A stretch of 39,433 nt of DNA, from positions 78,391-117,823 of the forward strand of contig DAME01000028.1 of assembly GCA_002499545.1 (NCBI GenBank). The letters are read 5' to 3'. Both the position numbers and the translations under genes were made by a program. Origin of the DNA: Euryarchaeota archaeon UBA88. Lineage in GTDB: Archaea > Thermoplasmatota > Poseidoniia > Poseidoniales > Poseidoniaceae. Of this stretch, positions 1-7,242 are shown piece by piece. The notes under the pieces are model-generated. The model had not been told where the DNA came from and did not search any database. It worked only from the letters and a program-made list of their open reading frames with translations. Numbering within the stretch: the stretch's first letter is position 1; the number at the start of each line of letters is the position of its first letter.

Positions 1-564
1 TTGATGATCGACCAAATTCAGGCCGTTGAATCAGTCGGTTCTGCTGCCGTTCAAGCCGGTATCGAACACGTCGAAAACCATCTTGCCACTTTGGTAAAAC
101 ATGCCTCATCAGCCGCCAACAAGGACAGGGTTGCGACCATCAAACCCCGCCACCTCGAGATTGCAATTCAGGGCTTGGGCCTGGACAATGAAGACGATGA
201 GCAGGGCGAAGAAGCAGCGCCGACTGAAGAACTGGTGGTTGGCCAAGGAGGAGGTGTCCTCACCGAGTCTTCGCTGCTTTCACTGGCTCGCACGCACGCA
301 AAAATGCCGGTCACTAAGGATGCCATTGACGAATTACTTGAAACATACTACATGGTAATTGAGCAACTTGAATCAGATATACGTGCTCATGCTCAGTTGG
401 GTGGTAATCCCGTACAGTTCATTGAAACCATTGGGAAGATGAAGACGCTGATGTCCCTGGGTTGGATGAGATCGATGCTCTCTAAAGCGGCCGAAAATGC
501 ACGTGAGCGCGGCTACAAGCGCATCGACATCGAACAAATCGTTCACATCGATCCTTTCGCATAA
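1..564 (+). CDS. Histone-fold protein, probable doublet, 5' end cut by window
   Basis: Probably a DNA-binding histone-fold protein. The readable frame starts at the window edge, and its first residues already correspond to the long middle helix of a histone fold, so the first helix and true start probably lie upstream. Residues about 9-56 look like helix 2, loop 2 and helix 3, with RVATIKPRHLEIAIQ matching the loop 2/helix 3 signature of archaeal histones and the CBF/NF-Y class. An acidic, glycine-containing linker follows (about 57-88). A second fold seems to start near residue 90 (SSLLSLARTHAK, then VTKDAIDELLE) and to close with ARERGYKRIDIEQIV near 167-181. An extra segment of about 25-30 residues, including GNPVQFIETIGKMKTL, separates the halves of the second fold. 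Histone doublets are known in some archaea; the insertion is unusual. The fold assignment is by eye and the partner is unknown. Confidence 0.6.
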   Translation: MMIDQIQAVESVGSAAVQAGIEHVENHLATLVKHASSAANKDRVATIKPRHLEIAIQGLGLDNEDDEQGEEAAPTEELVVGQGGGVLTESSLLSLARTHAKMPVTKDAIDELLETYYMVIEQLESDIRAHAQLGGNPVQFIETIGKMKTLMSLGWMRSMLSKAAENARERGYKRIDIEQIVHIDPFA

Positions 565-624
565 TGCCATACATAACGGTTGAACATTCCAAGAATAGGG
601 CATCATTTCAGCGGTGGAATTGGA

Positions 625-1503
625 ATGCTTAGTTCATCGGTTTTTATTTCCGCGCTGTTTGCCGGCGCTATTGCCATACTCGTGACGTTAGCAATTGAAC
701 GCTGGGGTGGTTTAACGGGCGGACTTCTCGGAACGATCCCCTCCACAGTAGTGCCTGCAGCAGCAGGTATGTACATCGTAGGAGGTGAAGACTTGCTGAT
801 TGAGAGCATGGCCATTGTTCCGTTTGGCATGCTGATAAATGGACTTTTTCTTTGCGTCTGGGTTGTCCTTCCACCGTATCTGCGTGATTCGAAATCCCCA
901 CTAATACTCACCACAGTTGGAGCGCTTTTAGTATGGGCGGTGTGCGGTTCAGTACTGCTGTTTGGCATGTCACTTGCCTTCGAGAACGGCATTTCAGCCA
1001 TGACAGTATCTCTGACAGGTTTAACCCTGCTCGTCGTATTCGCAGTAGCGATGAATTGGCATCCAAAACCATCGCCCAAGGGGCAGCATTCAGTAACCGT
1101 CAAAGTGTTGGTTTTACGCGGTAGTGCTGCGGCATTAGCGATTGGAATTGCTGTGTGGATGTCTGCACAAGGCCAGCCGTTGATCGCCGGACTTGCCGCC
1201 GTGTTCCCGGCGATTTTCCTCACAAGCATGGTTGCATTGTGGGTCGCACAAGGGCCGACCGTACCTCAAGGGGCTGCTGGGCCGATGACGTTGGGTGGCG
1301 TTAGCGTAGGCGTCTATGCATGTGCTGCGATGTACAGTTTACCTTCATACGGACTGTATATCGGGTCACTCATCGCTTGGCTTCTCGCTGTTGTAGGCTG
1401 GTCCCTTCCAGCCTACGTCGCTCTTCGGCGCCATTCAGCGAATCTTTACGCGCTTGGTGAAGCATCATCGTCAGACAACGATGCTTCGATATCATCCAAC
1501 TGA
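625..1503 (+). CDS. Integral membrane protein with two similar halves, unknown function
   Basis: I do not recognise the family. The product is about 292 residues from the ATG at 625; an in-frame TTG at 580 would add 15 residues that do not look like a membrane start. About nine or ten hydrophobic segments cover nearly the whole protein. A short glycine-rich motif seems to occur in each half: GGLTGGLLGTIPSTVVPAAA near the first two segments and GQPLIAGLAAVFPAIFL in the second half. This suggests an internally duplicated transporter-like fold. No catalytic or ligand-binding residues can be named. Its last 58 bases overlap the end of the convergent xseB gene, so the two messages would be antisense over their 3' ends. 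Confidence 0.65.
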   Translation: MLSSSVFISALFAGAIAILVTLAIERWGGLTGGLLGTIPSTVVPAAAGMYIVGGEDLLIESMAIVPFGMLINGLFLCVWVVLPPYLRDSKSPLILTTVGALLVWAVCGSVLLFGMSLAFENGISAMTVSLTGLTLLVVFAVAMNWHPKPSPKGQHSVTVKVLVLRGSAAALAIGIAVWMSAQGQPLIAGLAAVFPAIFLTSMVALWVAQGPTVPQGAAGPMTLGGVSVGVYACAAMYSLPSYGLYIGSLIAWLLAVVGWSLPAYVALRRHSANLYALGEASSSDNDASISSN

Positions 1504-1682
1504 AGTTCATTCAGTCGCCCTTCAGCCGAAGCTAATTCAGCCTTGCAAACCGACAAAAGTTTCGCACCTTCTTCATAAAATTTTAACGTTTCATCAAGAC
1601 CCATTCCCCCTCGTTCTAAGAGAGCTACAATTTCTTCAAGTCGTTGGATTGCTTCGCTATAGGTTGGTTGTTCATCATTCAT
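1446..1682 (-). CDS. xseB: Exodeoxyribonuclease VII small subunit
   Basis: Small subunit of exonuclease VII, which with XseA degrades single-stranded DNA to short oligonucleotides in repair and recombination. At 78 residues it has the usual family length. It shows the typical core: an N-terminal Y-x-E-A-I-x-R-L-E-E-I stretch, a central L-E-R-G-G-M-G-L-D-E-T-L-K-F-Y-E-E-G turn, and an acidic tail. The start overlaps the last 8 bases of xseA, indicating translational coupling and a 1:many co-expressed complex. The 3' end overlaps the convergent membrane-protein gene. The enzyme is essentially bacterial in the literature I know, so its presence in an archaeal background suggests old horizontal acquisition. 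Confidence 0.93.
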   Translation of the reverse strand: MNDEQPTYSEAIQRLEEIVALLERGGMGLDETLKFYEEGAKLLSVCKAELASAEGRLNELQLDDIEASLSDDDASPSA

Positions 1683-2940
1683 TGTTTTCGCCTCTTGTCT
1701 GTATGTTTTTTACTTCTGCATCTGCATGACCATCTGCAAAATTGAGTACGATAGTTTGTCCAGTTTGTATGCCTTCGACGCTGCTCAATACAGTTCCGTC
1801 AGTGGTCTGGGTCATTGAATAGCCACGTTCCAACACCCGCTGAGGGTGCGTGGCATTGAGTGAAGATTCATACCGTGCGACCTGCGTCTTGTTAGCCATC
1901 AGGGTTGCAGTTGCCGATGCCCGTAAGCGGGAACTGAGGTTTGATGTATGCTGCTTTGCCCGATTGATACCCGTCAATGGAGCGATTTTCAGCCGAGCTT
2001 GCAGCGTCATCAAGCGTTGACGACTGTCGTTCATTTGGCGGCGAGATGCCACATCGACTCGCTCACCAAATTCGTCCAAGAGATAGAGTAATTCATTGTA
2101 GATTGGAACCACTCGTTCAACGGCATTCGAGGGAGTTGAAGCTCGTATGTCAGCTATGAGGTCAGTGACGAGGAGGTCAGACTCGTGGCCGACGGCAGAA
2201 ACCACTGGAACTGGACTGACCAACATCGTGCGAACCACTGGTTCGAGATTGAATGCCCACAAGTCTTCTGGCGAACCCCCACCACGACCAATAATGACGA
2301 CATCGACTGGTGGTTCACCGCGCTTTTTGGCAACTTCAGGGTCAGATAATCGACGCGCAACAGCCATGCCGCGGACCAATTCGTTGACTGCTCGATTTCC
2401 TTGTACCAAGACTGCTATGACGGTTCTTCGAAGCCCAGGCCATCGATTTTCTATCAGCCGCTGCATGTCGGAAAGTGCGGCAGAACCGGCCCCTGTGATG
2501 ATTGCGATGTGCTTGGGAATGGCGGGTAGCGGTCTACGCGGACGGTCGATTTCCCCTTCTCGCCGAAGTTGTTCTACTAAGGCCCGTTTGGTTTCTTCAA
2601 GTGCTCCAAGCGAACTGATTGGCTCGATTCGTTCGACATTGAGTTGGATGTTTCCACGCTTCACATAGAGGTCAACACTGGCGAGAACAACAACTTCGCT
2701 TCCTTCTTTGATAGCGGGGTCAATCGTACATCTGCCTTTCCAAATAACGGCACTCATTTGACCATCCTTGTCTCGGAGTGAAAAGTAGGTGTGCCCGCTG
2801 GGGTATTGTTTCCACTGCGTCACCTCGCCTTTCAGGGCTTGATTGCGGAACAGGGGATCCCGGGTGACAGACTGTTTGATCAGTTGAACGAATTGACCAA
2901 TCGGTAGCGGGCCAGTCGTCACTTCACCCCGCTCGCCCAT
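1675..2940 (-). CDS. xseA: Exodeoxyribonuclease VII large subunit
   Basis: Catalytic subunit of exonuclease VII (421 residues, close to the bacterial family length of 400-450). The N-terminal OB-fold includes VTRDPLFRNQALKGEVTQWK and the SGHTYFSLRDKDGQMSAVIW signature. The central nuclease region carries IAIITGAGSAALSDM, VVIIGRGGGSPEDLWAFN and PVVSAVGHESDLLVTDLIAD, with the conserved GxGGGSxEDL and GHExDxxxxD motifs. A helical region and a C-terminal part with LERGYSMTQ follow, as in XseA. It is followed by xseB with an 8-base overlap. The 67 bases upstream hold no gene and no clear TATA box; the gene may be transcribed from there or from the ferredoxin unit. Confidence 0.95.
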   Translation of the reverse strand: MGERGEVTTGPLPIGQFVQLIKQSVTRDPLFRNQALKGEVTQWKQYPSGHTYFSLRDKDGQMSAVIWKGRCTIDPAIKEGSEVVVLASVDLYVKRGNIQLNVERIEPISSLGALEETKRALVEQLRREGEIDRPRRPLPAIPKHIAIITGAGSAALSDMQRLIENRWPGLRRTVIAVLVQGNRAVNELVRGMAVARRLSDPEVAKKRGEPPVDVVIIGRGGGSPEDLWAFNLEPVVRTMLVSPVPVVSAVGHESDLLVTDLIADIRASTPSNAVERVVPIYNELLYLLDEFGERVDVASRRQMNDSRQRLMTLQARLKIAPLTGINRAKQHTSNLSSRLRASATATLMANKTQVARYESSLNATHPQRVLERGYSMTQTTDGTVLSSVEGIQTGQTIVLNFADGHADAEVKNIQTRGENNE

Positions 2941-3007
2941 GGTCCAATGTTGTGCCTACGGTTCTTGAACATCTGCGCAGAAATTACACACATCTTACGC
3001 TCGAGAT

Positions 3008-3199
3008 TCATTCCTCTTGCGTGCCTGAAAGAAGCAACTCCCGCTTTTTTTTACGTTTGTCAATGGAAAATTGCTGACGTTGTTCGACCTCTGCTAACTT
3101 ATGCTTGATTTTCCATGAAAGGAACCGAACGATGATAGCGATTGCGATCAAATCGATGACGAGTATCAACCAGTCACTCACACCCCATGAATCAAACAT
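3008..3199 (-). CDS. Small single-span membrane protein
   Basis: A protein of about 63 residues with one hydrophobic span (SDWLILVIDLIAIAIIVRFL) and a basic tail containing DKRKKKRE, probably cytoplasmic by the positive-inside rule. The ATG at 3199 is preferred because GGTGAT sits just upstream; the ATG at 3211 overlaps the ferredoxin stop and is an alternative giving 67 residues. It is the last gene of a unit of zinc-ribbon protein, ferredoxin and this protein. The tight junction suggests that it works with, or anchors, the ferredoxin, but this is inference only. No family was recognised. Confidence 0.6.
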   Translation of the reverse strand: MFDSWGVSDWLILVIDLIAIAIIVRFLSWKIKHKLAEVEQRQQFSIDKRKKKRELLLSGTQEE

Positions 3200-3210
3200 T
3201 CCTATCACCA

Positions 3211-3549
3211 TCAAAGTGGAGGTCGTATATCGATATCGACATCTCCATTTGGGACACCTATACAGCCGAGACGCCCACCTTCCTCAACCAAGAAATCATC
3301 GAGGCCTGGCGGTAATTCTTCAGGGAGAGGTACGTCGCCGTACACCAGTGAAACTAGGCACGCCCCGCACGTACCAGACGTGCAGTTTGTTGGAATATCT
3401 ACACCTGCTTCCTCAGCATGTTCAACGAGGGTTTTGCCCGGTACAAATGGCGTTTGACCCAACAATGTCGGTCCTTGTAAAAACCGGATTACAGGTCGAA
3501 CAGTGACAGGGTCAACATCGAGAGTTGCAGTTACCGCGTTTGCGGACAT
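3211..3549 (-). CDS. Plant-type 2Fe-2S ferredoxin
   Basis: A soluble electron carrier of about 112 residues. The [2Fe-2S] ligands are visible as NCTSGTCGACLV (C-x4-C-x2-C, cysteines 56, 61 and 64 from the ATG) plus a distal GRLGCIG cysteine at about 96, the pattern of plant-type/xylene-monooxygenase-type ferredoxins. An N-terminal extension of about 18 residues precedes the beta-grasp domain that starts at VIRFLQGP. The ATG at 3549 is chosen over the GTG at 3552 because GAGGTGG lies five bases ahead of it. It follows the zinc-ribbon gene by 9 bases, and the ribosome site overlaps that gene's stop. The redox partner is not in the window. Confidence 0.87.
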   Translation of the reverse strand: MSANAVTATLDVDPVTVRPVIRFLQGPTLLGQTPFVPGKTLVEHAEEAGVDIPTNCTSGTCGACLVSLVYGDVPLPEELPPGLDDFLVEEGGRLGCIGVPNGDVDIDIRPPL

Positions 3550-3558
3550 CACACCACC

Positions 3559-4650
3559 TCAGCGCATATCCTTGTGGCGAGTCCAGCGGCCAGTTTGCTT
3601 GTTGAAGTACAATCCTGCTTTCTTCATCCACTTGTTGAACTTAGTAGCTCCGGCACCAGTGCGTAAGATGAAGTCTTCTCGGTCTTCCTGTGCTTGGATG
3701 TATCCTTTGGCGGTGATGATTTGGTCAATCCAATCGTTGATGTCCATCAGTCCACCAGTAAGACCGCCTTCCTCGACCGCCTTGACCATTTCATCAGCAG
3801 TAGCACCCGTGGTTTCCAAATCTTTGCGAATCAACTCATTCACGCTTGATAGGTCCATCGATGCTGGCTTCGGCGGGACAGGGTTGCGTGGACGCTTGTC
3901 CTCTTCAATGGTGATACGAGAGCCGTTTGAAAGTCGTTCTTCGACTTTGACGGATAGTTCAGGAGAGAAACTGGTCTCACATTCCCAGCACATGAAGGCC
4001 CAGTGTTCAGGCTTGTCTTGGTCCCTGGATTGGCGTGGGTCCATTTCATCTCCGCATACAGGGCATGCGTGGAAAATCAGCGCAGGGACGTGCTTGCGAC
4101 GGAAATCAACGATGTCTTGAGGCGTGCCTTCCAATTCAAGCATTTCGTGGTCACGTGCAGCTTCAAGCCCTCGTGTTTCTAACTGGTCCCGAATCTTGAC
4201 TTTCTGGTCGTCCTTTCCTTCATCGTGAAGGTTGTTTTCAAGTTTGACAATCAGTTCAACAGTCTTTCCGAGTCGATTCATGATCAGTTTCTTTGCACGA
4301 AAAGCCTCAACTTTGGCAATCTTCAATCGCTCTTTTTGTTCAGCAAGTTCTGTGAGTACGTCTTTTTGCTTGCGCTGAAATTTGATTTCTTCAATCTTTG
4401 ACTCCTGCTTTTTTTCTGGCGCCAAAACCTTGGAAAGATACCGTTCTTTTCCGTGACTTTGAGGGCCAGCGGTGATGATTGAGATTACACCGTCGGCGAT
4501 ATCTGCTTTTAGACCGTAGTTTTCGATGAGCATGTCTTTGTCGATCTTCTTCAAGTCGCCAATTTTTAGCCCGGAATCGGCCAACTGCTGGGCAGTTGTT
4601 TCGTCGATACCTCGACGTAATAAAGCAAGATAGGTGTCTTTCTTGGCCAT
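3559..4650 (-). CDS. Zinc-ribbon protein with N-terminal helix-hairpin-helix-like region
   Basis: Not recognised as a named family (363 residues). The start at 4650 is supported by GGAGGGG about 7 bases upstream and by a TATA-like box at 4718-4726; the frame stays open further upstream but that part looks non-coding. Residues 1-65 contain LLRRGIDETTAQQLADSGLK and later ADIADGVISII, resembling a helix-hairpin-helix or SAM-like helical bundle. Residues about 85-190 are charged and likely coiled-coil. A zinc ribbon follows, with HACPVCGDEMD and FMCWECETSF (CxxC...CxxC about 25 residues apart). The C-terminal region ends in LYFNKQTGRWTRHKDMR. Nucleic-acid binding is plausible. It heads a unit with ferredoxin and a small membrane protein. 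Confidence 0.72.
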   Translation of the reverse strand: MAKKDTYLALLRRGIDETTAQQLADSGLKIGDLKKIDKDMLIENYGLKADIADGVISIITAGPQSHGKERYLSKVLAPEKKQESKIEEIKFQRKQKDVLTELAEQKERLKIAKVEAFRAKKLIMNRLGKTVELIVKLENNLHDEGKDDQKVKIRDQLETRGLEAARDHEMLELEGTPQDIVDFRRKHVPALIFHACPVCGDEMDPRQSRDQDKPEHWAFMCWECETSFSPELSVKVEERLSNGSRITIEEDKRPRNPVPPKPASMDLSSVNELIRKDLETTGATADEMVKAVEEGGLTGGLMDINDWIDQIITAKGYIQAQEDREDFILRTGAGATKFNKWMKKAGLYFNKQTGRWTRHKDMR

Positions 4651-4717
4651 TGCATCCCCTCCGTCGAGTCTAGGCGAGGAGACCCTCCTAAGAAAAGGCT
4701 CTCCCACGACAGTGTAG

Positions 4718-4726
4718 GAATATACC
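4718..4726 (-). promoter_or_regulatory. TATA-like box upstream of the zinc-ribbon gene
   Basis: On the minus strand the sequence reads GGTATATTC. It lies about 70 bases before the ATG at 4650, so a start site roughly 25 bases downstream would give a leader of about 40-45 bases containing GGAGGGG. It sits between the rsmA stop (4743) and the zinc-ribbon gene, arguing for a separate transcription unit. Confidence 0.5.
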
Positions 4727-4742
4727 TTCACTCCACTCCTTA

Positions 4743-5615
4743 TCAATCAAGCGTAGATTGCGTGAAGGATGAGCACAAGTCAATCCAATCTTCGAGTTCA
4801 AATTCTTCAGGGCGCAATTCCATTCGCTCGTCATCTTGGTGTGCTTTGTAGGCGTCCTTCCATCGTCCAGCATGCCACTGTTTCACTCTTCCAATCCGCC
4901 GTGGTACCTGTTTGAGCGTGGTTCGTAATTTTTTCCTGCGCTGGTCAAAAGCGAGATGAATCATCAGTCGTACAAGCTTAACATCACACGGCCACTGCTC
5001 ATTGTGCGGTTCCATTGAGATATATCGCGAGTGAACTTTTGGCATAGGGCTGAAGTGGTGAGGTCCAACTTTATCTTCCAGTTCACACATCCAGTCCAAC
5101 GACGCAGTCATTCCCAGTGAGCCGATATCACTCTCGTATTCCATTACGAGACGTTCAGCGAACTCTTCCTGAACCAGCATGATCACTCTTTCCAGTTGAT
5201 GTGTTCTCGGGTTGCGCAAATAGCGAGTGAGAAGTTCGATGAGCGGGGATGAAATCTGATAGGGTATGTTGGCGACGACTTTTGAGAGGTCGTGCGGCCA
5301 TTCCATTTCTAAAACATCTCCTGAAAGCAGCGTGAGTTGTTGCCGCTCAATTTCAGGAGCAAATGCGTGCTTGAGATGCTCGACAGAGACTGAATCAATT
5401 TCGATGGCCGTTAATCGACATCCCGTAGCCAGAATCGCTTCGGTCAATACACCCGGGCCAGGTCCGACCTCTAACACGTGGTCATTTTCAGAGAGTTCGG
5501 CTAATTCGATGGCTCGAGAAATGAGTTCATCATTGACCAAATAATGCTGTCCGAGGGCCTTGTTGAAGGGCTGCTTGTCGCGTAAACTATCAACGAGCCA
5601 GCGCGCACCTCTCAT
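4743..5615 (-). CDS. rsmA: 16S rRNA dimethyladenosine transferase (KsgA/Dim1)
   Basis: Methylates two adjacent adenines near the 3' end of 16S rRNA during small-subunit maturation, using S-adenosylmethionine. The product is 290 residues. Visible features are the N-terminal LGQHYLVND (the family LGQ-H-F/Y-L motif), the SAM-binding EVGPGPGVLTEAIL at about 49-62, the acidic IEID near 71-74, GDVLEMEW, and the catalytic ANIPYQISSP at about 115-124. A basic C-terminal domain (FDQRRKKLRTTLKQ) matches the family. Its ATG overlaps the stop of the DUF655 gene (ATGA), so it is the last gene of the eL21-rpoF-DUF655-rsmA unit, a gene order conserved in many archaea. Confidence 0.96.
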   Translation of the reverse strand: MRGARWLVDSLRDKQPFNKALGQHYLVNDELISRAIELAELSENDHVLEVGPGPGVLTEAILATGCRLTAIEIDSVSVEHLKHAFAPEIERQQLTLLSGDVLEMEWPHDLSKVVANIPYQISSPLIELLTRYLRNPRTHQLERVIMLVQEEFAERLVMEYESDIGSLGMTASLDWMCELEDKVGPHHFSPMPKVHSRYISMEPHNEQWPCDVKLVRLMIHLAFDQRRKKLRTTLKQVPRRIGRVKQWHAGRWKDAYKAHQDDERMELRPEEFELEDWIDLCSSFTQSTLD

Positions 5616-6409
5616 GCCTTCACCGGCAAGAGGAGTTCGATAAGCCGTGGTTGGATGTTTCGGTCTTCAAGTTCGGTGATAAACCGCTTTGCCAACAGTT
5701 CAGCAGCATCGATGTTGCATGATTCATTGAGAGCAGCCAGAGATTCAAAACCGCTCGAGCCTCGAGCCTCAACCATCTGAATTGCTTTTTTGTTACCGAT
5801 TCCAGCGAGTAATTCGAAGGCATGTTGCTTCAGCGAAAGGTTGCCAGCCACGTTGAAGAATGATTGAATGAAGTGGTGTTGGTTTTCTTCAATGAATATT
5901 TGGACAACCAGTGGTAGGTCTGCGGCAACATGGTTGGCCACACGTCCGAGATTGGTCATACCCAGAACATTCTCAATATCGGTTCGCTTCGATGCATCCG
6001 TTCCGATATAGACTCGAGCGGTGGTCAAAAGCGGACCTGCATTTCGCTTTGGTTGAAGTCTGCAAAGAATCATTTTCGATTCGGTGATGGCGATTACGAC
6101 GTTGTTCACTTGGTCATGATCGATGACGCGAGCCCACTGTTCATCCATTAATGGTGACTTTTGCTGTTGGCGATTTCCGCGGGGTGACCCACCACGTTGC
6201 CGGTTGTGGTTTCGACGAGGGCTCGATGGATTGCTGCGTTGCTTGTCCCGCACCGGTGCTGCTTTTGGAGCTTGCTTTTTTCGTGGCTGCACGACCGGAG
6301 CACGTCCTTCTGCGGGACGGGACCAATCTGTCGAAGTTGATGGTGCTTTCTCGCTTTTTTTACTACGAGTGGGGACATTGATGTTTCGGTCACGTCGTGC
6401 GCCAGTCAT
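5612..6409 (-). CDS. DUF655 family protein (archaeal)
   Basis: A 265-residue protein of the archaeal DUF655 family, by gene order and sequence. The first 85 residues are low-complexity and very basic (Arg, Lys, Pro, Ser, Asn), probably disordered and RNA-binding. An OB-like segment follows (EQWARVIDHD to LTTARVYIGTD), and then two helical parts including LLAGIGNKKAIQMVEARG, a helix-hairpin-helix-like motif. The exact biochemical role is not established; a link to translation or rRNA maturation is inferred from its fixed place between the RNA polymerase subunit and rsmA. GAGGTGAT precedes the ATG. The long basic N-terminal extension is longer than I expect for the family. Confidence 0.85.
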   Translation of the reverse strand: MTGARRDRNINVPTRSKKSEKAPSTSTDWSRPAEGRAPVVQPRKKQAPKAAPVRDKQRSNPSSPRRNHNRQRGGSPRGNRQQQKSPLMDEQWARVIDHDQVNNVVIAITESKMILCRLQPKRNAGPLLTTARVYIGTDASKRTDIENVLGMTNLGRVANHVAADLPLVVQIFIEENQHHFIQSFFNVAGNLSLKQHAFELLAGIGNKKAIQMVEARGSSGFESLAALNESCNIDAAELLAKRFITELEDRNIQPRLIELLLPVKA

Positions 6410-6437
6410 TGCTCATCACCTCGAAGGAGGCTGACTT

Positions 6438-6800
6438 TCATTCGAAGCCAACGTGTTGTGCGACAAGTTCGAGAATCGTAGAGATCTCTCCTTCGTCAAT
6501 CGTCATTCTGCTTGATGCCAATACGGCCCGAACATCGCCAGGGTACATTGGCATGAGTTCAGCAAGTTTGGCGGCGAGATGGGGGACACTTGACAGCGTC
6601 TCTACTTCACAGAGGGCATTTTTCAAAGATTCGAACACTTTCGGGTCAGTCTTGTAGCCGTTTCGAGCATCACTTGCAGCCCATTCAGCGTGCTGGAGGG
6701 CAGCCTTTTGCTCGTAGGTGAGGTTTTTCCTACGCTTTTCGGCTTCCAATAGCATGGTGCGTACGGTAGCAAAGTCGACAAATCGCTCTTCTTCAGTCAT
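6438..6800 (-). CDS. rpoF: DNA-directed RNA polymerase subunit Rpo4 (RpoF, Rpb4-like)
   Basis: A 120-residue counterpart of eukaryotic Rpb4. With Rpo7 it forms the stalk of the archaeal RNA polymerase, which binds emerging RNA and helps open the promoter. Recognised by size, by the N-terminal VDFATVRTMLLEAEKRRKNL segment, by the helical C-terminal HRDC-like part (LMPMYPGDVRAVLASSRMTI) and by its place between eL21 and DUF655. GAGGGAT lies just before the ATG and overlaps the end of the eL21 gene (9-base gap), so the two are cotranscribed. Confidence 0.9.
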   Translation of the reverse strand: MTEEERFVDFATVRTMLLEAEKRRKNLTYEQKAALQHAEWAASDARNGYKTDPKVFESLKNALCEVETLSSVPHLAAKLAELMPMYPGDVRAVLASSRMTIDEGEISTILELVAQHVGFE

Positions 6801-6809
6801 ACAAATCCC

Positions 6810-7100
6810 TCATTCAAGTGGTCGAAGATGCTCTGGTCGAGCAATCACGGTCTTCGGCATGTTACCGTCTTTCACAGCAACAACCCATGCAACGCCTTGG
6901 CGCTTTTGGATGAAGCCAGTACGGCCATGGAATCGGCGGTGCGGCATTCCCATTTGTTCCCCACCATCGAGGACAATGGCAACACGGTCGCCTTCTTGAT
7001 AATCATGCATAACGCGGCTGATATTCACTCGACTTCGCTCGCTCTTGCGTCGTCGTAGAATGCTTCGTGTTCCGACTCGCTGTCCCTTGGATCGCTTCAT
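6810..7100 (-). CDS. rpl21e: Large ribosomal subunit protein eL21
   Basis: A 96-residue ribosomal protein found in archaea and eukaryotes. The start at 7100 gives MKRSKGQRVGTRS, typical of the family; the open frame upstream is not conserved-looking. Visible signatures are the basic N-terminus RRRKSERSRVNISR, the SH3-like YQEGDRVAIVLDGGEQMGMP, and HRRFHGRTGFIQKRQG. It is the first gene of the eL21-rpoF-DUF655-rsmA unit. A GAGGCGA ribosome site is present and a TATA box lies at 7171-7178. Confidence 0.96.
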   Translation of the reverse strand: MKRSKGQRVGTRSILRRRKSERSRVNISRVMHDYQEGDRVAIVLDGGEQMGMPHRRFHGRTGFIQKRQGVAWVVAVKDGNMPKTVIARPEHLRPLE

Positions 7101-7170
7101 GTTCGTCGCCTCGTTTGTGTCCGTTAGAGCAAATGTACATCTTCCGGGCATTTTGGCGACCTGCCCTTCG

Positions 7171-7178
7171 CATATAAG
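7171..7178 (-). promoter_or_regulatory. TATA box of the eL21-rpoF-DUF655-rsmA operon
   Basis: The minus strand reads CTTATATG, about 70 bases upstream of the eL21 ATG. Initiation near 7146-7150 would leave a leader of about 48 bases. It lies in the 142-base gap between Pus10 (stop at 7243) and eL21, so this operon has its own promoter. Confidence 0.6.
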
Positions 7179-7242
7179 CACCGCGACGGATAGGTATCTT
7201 GAAAAATCGTGGAAAGCGCAGGTTCAGCGCTGTACTTGACGC

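Noticed and set aside
2147..2668. Plus-strand open frame of 173 codons
   Set aside because: It is antisense within xseA, rich in Arg/Ser/Thr, with no plausible start context.
4651..4746. N-terminal extension of the zinc-ribbon protein
   Set aside because: The extension contains the TATA-like box and the GGAGGGG ribosome site for the ATG at 4650, so it is leader sequence.
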